Of a stretch of 64,000 nt of DNA, positions 53,401-59,310 are shown one piece after another. Made by a program: the position numbers and the translations under genes. A model generated the notes under the pieces. That model searched no databases, was not told where the DNA came from, and saw only the letters and a program-made list of their open reading frames with translations. Within the stretch, counting starts at the first letter, position 1, and the number at the start of each line of letters is the position of its first letter. This DNA comes from Coturnix japonica (taxonomy: Eukaryota > Chordata > Aves > Galliformes > Phasianidae): the NCBI RefSeq assembly GCF_001577835.2, contig NC_029518.1, positions 70,649,378-70,713,377 on the forward strand. Direction: 5' to 3'.

Positions 53401-56400
53401 AGGGAGGTGGTTGAATCGCCATCCCTGGATGTGTTTAAGAGCCGTTTGGATGTGGTGCTCAGGGATATGATTTAGCAGAGGGTTGTTAGAGTTAGGGTAC
53501 TATGGTTAGGCTGCGGTCGGACTTGATGATCTCCAAGGTCTTTTCCAACCTGGGTAATCCTATGATTCTATGATCATCGCATCTCTCCTTTATTTACGTT
53601 CATTCTTAAATACGTTTTGCAAGTTAAGAGGTGACACACTATGATGTCAGAACTGTAAAGAAATGACAGAAGTCTTTAACAGAGTAAGTTCCCTTTCTGC
53701 TCATCCCGTTTCCCAGGAGAACCCTGTGAGCCAAGAAGATGGGAAGAAAGTCTGTTTTCAAAAAGACCAACTCAGTGAATCACCCCCTACGAAATCAGAC
53801 TTTATTTTCAGCCTTAAAGAAAAGGTGAACAAAGAAGAGACCAGCTGCCATCTGACTTGCTCACAATGAGTTAATAGCAGTCTCAGTGCCTCTTCCTTAG
53901 TACTTTGTTCACTGATAATGTGGTAACCAAGTTAATAGAAAAATGCTACAACTATATGTCAAAAAATTCATGCTCTTCTCTGAGAAGAAAATGGCTTTCA
54001 ACCGAGAGCAATTAGTCAATACATTACTGCATTGAGGAGGTAGGAATCTGAAGTTTAATCACTATTTCTGCTAAAAACCAATCAGTTGGTTAAAATGGTC
54101 AAACTGAAGTAAAACCTCAACATAAAAGAACACTTTCATTATTGATTTTTGACGCAAAATTTAAATGATGATTCTCTTTCAGCACATTAGTGCAATTCTG
54201 AACAGTAAAACATTGTCTTTGCTTACAGCTCAAATGGTTTAAGTCATTTCCACTGAAATGACCTAAAATAATCAGAAAACATGCCATTTTTAAAAAAATT
54301 TTTATATTTTCTGAGATACCTTTTAGTGAAGAAGTGTCATTCACTGCCAGTTGTTCTCACCTGGTCAAAAAGATCCGTACCATCAGTTCCAGCTGCTTTC
54401 ATTAGTTCATCCTCACCACCAGGATGATATTCCATGTACGGTGTGACGTTATATACTAGTCCTGCAGGAAATGGAATGCAAGATCATGTGAGTAAGATAT
54501 TTTACAACCACGGCAACAATTCAACTATCTCTAGAAACAGTGGAAAGATTAGTATCTATTACACAGTGTAATAGCAAGCAATATGGTTTTCCAGAAACAG
54601 AAGTCACACAACCATATGGAACCCAAAACAAATCACACAGAGTTGGTCAGTAGGACAAGTTTTCACAGAATCACAGAATTCTAGGGGTTGGAAGGGACCT
54701 CTAGAGATCATCAAGTCCAACCCCCCTGCCAAAGCAGGCTCCCTACACCATGTCACACAGGTAGGCATCCAGTCAGGTCTTGAATATCTTCAGAGAAGGA
54801 GACTCCACCACCTCCCTGGGCAGCCTGTTCCAGTGCCCCGTCACCCTCACTGTAAAGAAGTTCTTGTGCACATTCATGCAGAACTTCCTATGCTGTAGTT
54901 TCATCCCATTACCCCTAGTCCTACCCCCATGCACTACTGAAAAGAGACCAGCCTCACCACTATGGCCCCCACACCTCAGGTATTTATAAACCTGGATCAA
55001 ATCCCCTCTCAGCCTTCTTTTCTCAAGGCTAAACAGACCCAGTTCCCTAAGTCTCTCCTCATATGGGAGATGCTCCAGGCCCTTCACCATCTTAGTGGCC
55101 CTCCGCTGGACTCTTTCCAAGAGATCCCTTTTGTGGCACTGCAGGACTGATCCCTGGGACAATCCTAATTGATAAGAACAATCCTCCTGGACTGGAAAGG
55201 TTTTTTTGCACGTTTTACTGAGCTGATGTTCTGAGGGATGTAACCGCTGCGCCATCTTGTGTACAGGATTGGTTACTGCACCTCAGAAAATGCAGGAGGG
55301 AAATTATTTAACCCCCTGCCGCCCCATTCGATATCCTTCTGTCCTATGTGGCAAGTCTGTTTGATGATCACCCTACTGGCTTTTGAAAAGTTAGCTCTCG
55401 ATTCCCTTCTCCTTCACATTCCTTTCAATTTTTGCTTTTTACTGCAGAGGCACAGTCTAACTACGCTAACACAAATACTTAACAGCTTTCTGGAAAAGCT
55501 AACTTATTTTACTACCCTTCTGCATAGCACTGTCAATAACATTTGGTTTTTTCTTTTAGTACTTCCAGAACAATACATATCCAGCAGTCCTCCTTTTTGT
55601 TGTGCTTAGCAAGCTCATCCTCGGTCACTTCTATTAGCCTCCCTTTCAAACCAGTAAGGTCCTTTCCACTTTTAGTTAATCGAATCCAATCCATAAGACT
55701 CCTCCCTGGTTTTAAAGGAACCTGGAAAGTAACAATTGTACAAATATCATTAAACTCTAAGGGGAAAAAGAGCCATTCAAAATGTTCTTCTAAGCTCCCA
55801 AGGAAAACTGGGACAAAACGAGAAATAACCCATACTCTTCACGATCACTTGGGAGCCCTACCCAGAAGTAAAGCTGCTTACAGAGGCTTCCTATTTTGTA
55901 ACCCAACCAAAAGGATTCTCAAACATTTATCATAAAGACTTTGTAAACCTCTTGGCAACATGAGGTCTCACCCAGGGAAAGCTGGGGGCGTGACCTACTG
56001 GCTCACAGGGTAAGGGCAGAACAAGGTCTCACAGATGAGACCGGCATGACAGATCAGGAGCCTCTTTATCCAAACACTACAGTGGAGAACAGAGTGTGAG
56101 AACTGTGGTCTCTGAACACTGCAGACAGAGCACACAAACACAAGTCAACGGGTGCTGCTTCACTCTGGCAGTTTGGGTCCCAAACCAACTAAGCGAGGCC
56201 CACAAGCGCACTCCGTGGAGGGACACTCCAAACGCAAAGACGAGTTGCACACAGCTGTAAAGGCTGCGTAAGAAAACCGAGACGATGCAGAAAGGCCGCA
56301 CAAGGAGCATTGTGAGCCCCACGAAAAGGAGAAGTGCGCTTATACGGTAACGACGCAGCTCCGGCCCAGCCCCAAACCCGGCCGGCAGGGCCGCGCCGTG

Positions 56401-56534
56401 ACGGCCCCAGGGCCGGCTGAGGGAGAGCCCCGACCCCGAGGAGGCTGCGCAGGCCCTACCTTGGTGCGGCCGCCCACGGCCACCCGCTGCTGAGAGCCGG
56501 ACGCCGGGAAGGCCTGAGGAGGCACGTTCAGCAT
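32374..56534 (-). CDS. CYB5R4: CYB5R4, cytochrome b5 reductase 4 (whole coding span, 16 exons)
   Basis: CYB5R4 (Ncb5or) is a soluble, ER-associated haem-flavoprotein that passes electrons from NAD(P)H through FAD to a b5-type haem, and is linked to fatty-acid desaturation and redox balance. Sixteen coding exons were found by matching exon by exon and checking phase. The sum gives about 523 residues against 521 in human. Domain order is an N-terminal tail, a cytochrome b5 domain with haem ligands H89 (HPGG) and H112 (VHRWVNY), a CS domain (about residues 166-255), then the reductase with the flavin motif KPYTP (326-330), the nucleotide motif AAGTGFTPM and the C-terminal [10 protein letters not shown]. 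All junctions are consistent and have GT-AG sites, except the exon 2 donor, which is missing from view. The gene starts about 400 bp beyond the RIPPLY2 poly(A) signal. Confidence 0.97.
33166..33330 (-). CDS. CYB5R4: CYB5R4 exon 15 (NAD(P)H-binding end of the reductase)
   Basis: Encodes [14 protein letters not shown] through [10 protein letters not shown], including the conserved CGPxPF nucleotide-binding loop. The acceptor is TTCCAG, the donor is GTGAGT, and there are 54 full codons. Confidence 0.97.
34703..34789 (-). CDS. CYB5R4: CYB5R4 exon 14
   Basis: Encodes [20 protein letters not shown] and eight more residues, matching the human VKLMFFNKTEDDIIWRSQLE region of the reductase. The donor is GTATTT, weaker than its neighbours. 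Confidence 0.96.
34790..39030 (-). other. CYB5R4: CYB5R4 intron 13
   Basis: The longest CYB5R4 intron (about 4.2 kb). It is AT-rich, with an alternating A/T stretch near 37295-37345. I recognise no CR1 copy and no further exon in it, so it is unusually free of repeats for this window. Confidence 0.7.
39031..39181 (-). CDS. CYB5R4: CYB5R4 exon 13 (AAGTGFTP motif)
   Basis: Encodes [12 protein letters not shown] ... [20 protein letters not shown] ... The AAGTGFTPM sequence is the glycine-rich nucleotide-binding motif of the b5 reductase family. The donor is GTACGT. Confidence 0.97.
39646..39798 (-). CDS. CYB5R4: CYB5R4 exon 12 (flavin-binding motif)
   Basis: Encodes [20 protein letters not shown] ... 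[16 protein letters not shown] corresponds to the RxY(T/S) FAD-binding motif. The segment after it (LLPFLPLD) differs from human VSGSLLSE, but the frame and length are kept. Confidence 0.96.
39928..40068 (-). CDS. CYB5R4: CYB5R4 exon 11 (start of the reductase domain)
   Basis: Encodes [20 protein letters not shown] ... [14 protein letters not shown]..., the start of the FAD-binding barrel. The acceptor is TTTTAG, the donor is GTAGGA, and there are 46 full codons. Confidence 0.97.
42432..42554 (-). CDS. CYB5R4: CYB5R4 exon 10 (end of the CS domain and linker)
   Basis: Encodes [20 protein letters not shown], then [20 protein letters not shown]. It matches the human GKIEIVLQKKENTSW...LIPRKD segment. 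The donor is GTAAAC, and the phase (one base of a Gly codon) agrees with exon 11. Confidence 0.96.
42874..42908. repeat. C20-T15 tract in CYB5R4 intron 9
   Basis: Twenty C followed directly by fifteen T on the plus strand, so the CYB5R4 sense strand reads A15-G20. It lies about 20 bp from the 3' end of the CR1 at 42928-43240, so the A run may derive from that insertion. The G20 run is G-quadruplex-prone. Confidence 0.95.
42928..43240 (-). repeat. CR1 LINE fragment in CYB5R4 intron 9
   Basis: Antisense CR1: 'aggttggaaaagacctagaa', 'gatcatcaagtccaaccatt', 'cacctccctgggcagtgcat' and 'gcagcttaaaaccattccct'. It is followed at 43243-43266 by an ATGA tetranucleotide repeat. It is the same orientation as the gene and the same broad subfamily as the copies at 7062 and 53253. 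Confidence 0.92.
43556..43588 (-). CDS. CYB5R4: CYB5R4 exon 9 (33-nt small exon)
   Basis: Encodes [10 protein letters not shown] flanked by two split codons, matching human LSHEVQEDFS. The acceptor is TTTCAG and the donor GTAAGT. It lies in the CS domain and was found by similarity and phase, since it is far too short for frame-based detection. Confidence 0.93.
44121..44214 (-). CDS. CYB5R4: CYB5R4 exon 8 (CS domain)
   Basis: Encodes [20 protein letters not shown] plus [11 protein letters not shown]. The acceptor AAAG is preceded by a distant pyrimidine tract, and the donor GTGGGT gives the phase needed for exon 9. Confidence 0.93.
44315..44372 (-). CDS. CYB5R4: CYB5R4 exon 7 (start of the CS domain)
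   Basis: Encodes [19 protein letters not shown], closely matching human YDWFQTDSLVTIAIYTKQK. The acceptor is TTACAG and the donor GTAAAT. Confidence 0.96.
45886..45940 (-). CDS. CYB5R4: CYB5R4 exon 6 (linker)
   Basis: Encodes [17 protein letters not shown] between split Gly and Ser codons. It aligns with the human linker MLPKSQVTDTLAKEGPS but is divergent, as expected for the hinge between the b5 and CS domains. It is phase-consistent on both sides. Confidence 0.9.
47700..48238 (+). repeat. Degraded CR1 LINE in CYB5R4 intron 5
   Basis: Sense CR1 blocks are 'gactacatctgcagtactgt', 'agtaaagggccaccaagtca', 'ggctgagggaactgggcctg' and a 3' end 'tgttccaacctaaactattt' then 'taagattctgtga'. It is an old copy on the strand opposite to CYB5R4. 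Confidence 0.75.
48601..48642 (-). CDS. CYB5R4: CYB5R4 exon 5 (42-nt small exon)
   Basis: Encodes [13 protein letters not shown] between split Asp and Gly codons, equivalent to human YREEEKKVLN. The acceptor is TTTTAG and the donor GTAAGT. Confidence 0.92.
51075..51239. repeat. TA/TG microsatellite with a 30-bp perfect palindrome
   Basis: Mixed (TA)n, (TG)n and (CA)n blocks of about 165 bp in CYB5R4 intron 4, beginning about 240 bp past the exon 4 donor. Within it, 51205-51234 (TGTGTGTGT, then alternating AT, then ACACACACA) is a perfect inverted repeat. Alternating purine-pyrimidine DNA of this kind can form Z-DNA or a cruciform. Confidence 0.95.
51483..51567 (-). CDS. CYB5R4: CYB5R4 exon 4 (second haem ligand)
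   Basis: Encodes [20 protein letters not shown] plus FKPIAAPK. The His in VHRWVNY is the second axial haem ligand (H112 in human numbering). The acceptor is ATATAG and the donor GTGAGG. Confidence 0.97.
51955..52340 (+). repeat. CR1 LINE 3' end in CYB5R4 intron 3
   Basis: A well-preserved sense copy with 'agagaaggctgcggggtgac', 'gattttaggttagatgtta'-type text, 'ggaacaggctgcccagggag', 'acctgatctagtaaaggtgt' and the tail 'cattctgtgattctgtga'. It is a near-twin, in opposite orientation, of the copy at 56673-56884. Confidence 0.94.
53253..53575 (+). repeat. CR1 LINE 3' end in CYB5R4 intron 3
   Basis: Sense CR1 with 'gacaggatgaggggaagtgg', 'aataggctccccagggaggt' and the tail 'cctatgattctatgatc'. 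It is the same subfamily as 7062-7262 but longer. A short residual frame translates to a CR1 ORF2 C-terminal motif ([20 protein letters not shown]). Confidence 0.94.
54361..54461 (-). CDS. CYB5R4: CYB5R4 exon 3 (HPGG haem ligand)
   Basis: Encodes [20 protein letters not shown] and 13 more residues. HPGG carries the first haem ligand, and its residue number is 89 as in human if exon 2 supplies four more bases. The acceptor is CCTGCAG and the donor GTGAGA. The first two bases complete a Gly codon begun in exon 2. Confidence 0.97.
54664..55145 (-). repeat. CR1 LINE with open ORF2 C-terminus, CYB5R4 intron 2
   Basis: A long, well-preserved CR1 copy. The minus-strand frame 55255-54773 stays open for 160 codons and contains the typical CR1 ORF2 C-terminus ([20 protein letters not shown], then [17 protein letters not shown], then [19 protein letters not shown]). 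About the first 40 codons of that frame lie upstream of the recognisable CR1 part. The 3' tail faces the low-coordinate side. It is probably one of the youngest repeats here. Confidence 0.93.
55572..55721 (-). CDS. CYB5R4: CYB5R4 exon 2 (start of the cytochrome b5 domain; 3' end unresolved)
   Basis: The acceptor TTTCCAG is followed by [20 protein letters not shown], then [30 protein letters not shown]. It matches human codon for codon as far as CWICI (residue 75). Human continues with Arg-Gly, and exon 3 needs one donated base. Here the bases after ATT are GTTCTGGAAGTACT, with no GT or GC in the required phase. The right-hand (transcript 3') boundary is therefore set where homology ends. Confidence 0.9.
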
Positions 56535-56640
56535 CCTGCCGGCCTGGCCTGCACCCGGCGGGCAGGCGGAGCGCTACAGCACAGAGCGCAGACGCGGCCT
56601 AATGGGCGGGATCGGCTCGTCATAAGCGGCGGGTGCCTCC
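56340..56640 (-). promoter_or_regulatory. CYB5R4: CYB5R4 CpG island and promoter
   Basis: GC- and CpG-rich DNA around exon 1. A GC box (GGGCGGG on the plus strand) is at 56604-56610, about 70 bp upstream of the start codon, and a TGACG half-site follows nearby. No TATA box is seen, as usual for a broadly expressed gene. Confidence 0.7.
56460..56534 (-). CDS. CYB5R4: CYB5R4 exon 1 (start codon)
   Basis: ATG at 56534-56532. The peptide [20 protein letters not shown] plus GGRTK matches human MLNVPSQSFPAPSSQQRVAS closely, which fixes the start. The donor is GTAGGG in phase 0. It lies inside a CpG island. Confidence 0.97.
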
Positions 56641-56672
56641 CACAGGGTGCCGGCATGTTCCAATTTGTCAAT

Positions 56673-56884
56673 ACAGAATCACAGAATGACCCGGGTTGGA
56701 AGGGACCTCAAGGACCATGTAGTTCCAACCCCCCTGCCTGGCAGGGTCACCAAACATACACCTTTACTAGATCAGGTTGCCCAGGGCCCCGTCCAACCTG
56801 GTCTTGAACACCTCCAAGGACGGGGCATCCACAACCTCCCTGGGCAGCCTGTTCCAGGGCCTAACCACTCTCCTAGTGAAGAAT
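56673..56884 (-). repeat. CR1 LINE 3' end between RIPPLY2 and CYB5R4
   Basis: Antisense CR1: 'acagaatcacagaatgaccc', 'gggttggaagggacctcaag', 'gatcaggttgcccagggccc' and 'cacaacctccctgggcagcc'. It nearly matches 51955-52340. It fills most of the gap between the RIPPLY2 poly(A) signal and the CYB5R4 promoter. Confidence 0.95.
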
Positions 56885-56930
56885 ACAGGACTACAACAAA
56901 GGCTCAGATAAAATTACAAAACATTCCAGC

Positions 56931-56936
56931 TTTATT
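56931..56936 (-). terminator. RIPPLY2: RIPPLY2 poly(A) signal
   Basis: AATAAA on the minus strand, about 100 nt past the RIPPLY2 stop codon. This gives a very short 3' UTR ending about 30 bp before the CR1 fragment. Confidence 0.7.
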
Positions 56937-57037
56937 AAGAATAACTTACATATATATTATCTTTAAAAATACTATAATACTTTTTTTTTTTTTATATTAA
57001 GCTTAATAGAAGTAGTCTCGATTGGCCTTTCTTGCCA

Positions 57038-57203
57038 TCAGCAATGTGATTCTGTGCTTGTATCTTGCTCCAGTTCACCTTCATCCTCCTCACTGTCTGA
57101 GTCTTCATAAAAGGAAATCGTAGCTTGAACGGGAAAGTTTTTCAGAAGTGCTTCAGCTTCCTGATACAGGTAATCATAGCACCTTGATTTGGGCCAAAAT
57201 AGC
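57038..57203 (-). CDS. RIPPLY2: RIPPLY2 exon 3 (Ripply domain, acidic tail, stop)
   Basis: The acceptor TTTCAG is followed by the split Arg codon and LFWPKSRCYDYLYQEAEALL, then KNFPVQATISFYEDSDSEED and EGELEQDTSTESHC. The stop codon is at 57040-57038. Confidence 0.97.
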
Positions 57204-58943
57204 CTGAAACAAGCACAGTGTGTCATAACAATCAGGAAACTTACATGCTACTTGGAGGCTGAAATTTAAGGAACTGTCTGCTCTGTTAGACAAGCTTCCT
57301 ACAGCATCCCCCTCACATGGCCAATGTCTAAACTAACCTCCACATTCAAGTAAAAATATATTCTCTGGATTCTTTATTTCCACCTGAAGAGAGAGAAAAA
57401 AAATAGTGCTTTACATGCAGTGCTGCAGCAAAACTGCTCTAGAGTCCAGGATCCATGATGGAATTTTATCTCTCTGGTACTCCATTATCAGCATTCCTTT
57501 GGAGCTAACCCAAATAACACTGCTTTAAGTGAAGCAGTTCCTTGGGAATACAAGGAGTATGAGATAGCAATCTCAGAGTACCCAGGTTACATCAGTAGAT
57601 TTATTACAGATGAGTAAATTTGGGGTGATGTTACTATGGTCTGAGTCAAGTCTCTTGGTGAAAGGAATGATAACAGCCCCAGAGGATCAGGCTTTGATAT
57701 CCCAAAGTTTTATCTATCTATACAGAATCCTCCACTGACTTCTTACAGCAGATGCTACCTTGGTCTAAATTTCAAAGTAGTCTTTGCTTTAACTAGGAAT
57801 CAGGATGAAAACTGCTGACAATATGGTGTAGCAAGAGCTATCAGCTAGTGATGTTATTGCAATGTGTATAATATAAACAACTGTTTCTGCTCCTTTTCAG
57901 CTAACATCCTCTTGCTTACCATTTGGAAGTAGCTGCAAGAAACAATGGAAATCTGAGGTGCTAAGAGACAAGCACAATGCAAATGAAGTGCTTGCTATAG
58001 ACTGCTCGTAATACAATTGCATTAAGGAACAGAATCAGAGGGTTTTTAGCAAGTACAAAAATGCTTTCTAGGCAGAGGTTTAATAGAACACTGTCTCTTT
58101 TGCAGTACAAAGCACGACTGCTCTGTAACATTTAATTCCCAGTGCTTCCTGCAGCACTCACTTATGCACGGGCACAACGTCAGGGCAGTGAGCCAGTGTT
58201 ACATTGGCTTACATTGTTTGACCTGCATTTGTCAGAGCAGAGCCTGGGATAGGGAGAAAGGTGCATCTTACTTGGCGGCACACCTCGTGCAATAAGATCT
58301 GGCACCTTGCAACTAGCTAAAATACAGCTTTTCCCACAGATTCAACAGGAGCTGTTTCATTTCTCTCTCAGATTTGACAATGCAAACAGCATTGCTGCCC
58401 TCACCATTAATTCCAGCGGTGGTTACACGAGCTGGCAGCACTCATACCCCTCTCTGCCACTTGCTCCCATGGCTGCGATGCACTGAGAGGACACCGCAGG
58501 GACCAACCCTCTGCTCCCTGCTTTAACCCTGGGTGCTGCAGCGAACCCCGGGCTGCTTCAACCAACCCTGCTGCCACCACAATTAGTAAATAAAAAGTCA
58601 ACGCGTGAACTACCCGAGCCCCCCTCCCCACTTACCTCACGGGGTGCGCATACTGCGCCAGCTTTCCGGAGGCTTCCACCACCCTGCGGGGGTTGAGAGC
58701 CTGGGGACGAGAGAGCAGAAGTCACCCCGCGGCCAGCACGGAGCCCCGCAGCTCCCGGGGCCGGGCACCCCACACCAAACCACTCACCGCGGCGGGGCCG
58801 GGAGCCCAAGGCCTCCAAAAGGGCACGGAGGAAGAAGAGGAGGGAGAGGCGAAGGGCGCGGAGCAGTGAGGGATGCGGGAGCAGCTCCGCGGGGACAGCG
58901 CCGATGAGAGCGGACAAGCGCAGCACAGCCCTCCAGCCTCCAT
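57038..58943 (-). CDS. RIPPLY2: RIPPLY2, T-box-associated transcriptional repressor (whole coding span, 3 exons)
   Basis: RIPPLY2 is a nuclear co-repressor adaptor. It binds T-box factors such as Tbx6 through its C-terminal Ripply domain and recruits Groucho/TLE through a WRPW motif, closing segmentation in the presomitic mesoderm. Three exons join in frame to 128 residues, the same length as human. FWRPW is at residues 42-46. The Ripply homology region runs from about residue 60 to 115 (RLFWPKSRCYDYLYQEAEAL, then the KNFPVQATISFYEDSDSEED block), with an acidic tail ending STESHC. The start ATG at 58943-58941 lies about 45 bp from a TATA box. Intron 1 is only 87 bp. The gene is intact. Confidence 0.97.
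57204..58635 (-). other. RIPPLY2: RIPPLY2 intron 2
   Basis: About 1.4 kb between the two conserved exons, with a GTAAGT donor and a TTTCAG acceptor. I see no repeat element and no other exon in it. Confidence 0.8.
58636..58700 (-). CDS. RIPPLY2: RIPPLY2 exon 2
   Basis: A 65-nt exon encoding ALNPRRVVEASGKLAQYAHP plus V and two bases of Arg. It matches human ASGKLYQFRHPVR. The acceptor is CCCCAG (after 58701) and the donor GTAAGT. Confidence 0.95.
58788..58943 (-). CDS. RIPPLY2: RIPPLY2 exon 1 (start codon and WRPW)
   Basis: 52 codons: MEAGGLCCACPLSSALSPRS, then a Ser-rich stretch and VPFWRPWAPGPAA. The donor is GTGAGT in phase 0. The N-terminus is poorly conserved in the family, so the start rests on the TATA spacing and on this being the first in-frame ATG. 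Confidence 0.92.
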
Positions 58944-59310
58944 CCTACAGCACAACCCCACCTCATCGCACCCCGAGCCCGGCGGCTTTTATACCCTGCA
59001 GTGCTGAAGGCGGCGGAACCCACCTCCCCCGGCTCATTTGCCAGCGCCGTCAACAAAAAGGCTCCGCGGGAATGCGCCGCTGTGTCAACACGGAGCGTGG
59101 ACGCGTGCATGGACCAAATGGCCTCGGGGGGGAGATGCGGTGGCAGTGGGGTGGGGGACACCGGGCAGCCCCGGCAGCGACTCCGGCCTTTTGCTGTCGA
59201 GACCCTCCCGTAGGTCCCCGGGCAGCTCCTGTGTTCGGAGCTCGAGCACGGAGAGGGGAATTCCGCCCCGAGGTGGTGGAGCCGGTGATGCTGGCAGGGG
59301 TCCTTATTTC

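Larger units (their letters stand above)
58600..59310 (-). promoter_or_regulatory. RIPPLY2: RIPPLY2 CpG island and promoter
   Basis: A dense CpG island spans exons 1-2 and the upstream flank. On the minus strand a TATA box (TATAAAA) is at 58993-58987, placing the start of transcription near 58960 and leaving a 5' UTR of only about 20 nt. E-boxes of the CAAATG type are at 59035-59040 and 59115-59120. A factor such as Mesp2 could act there (inference). The several long open frames here arise from GC richness. Confidence 0.75.
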
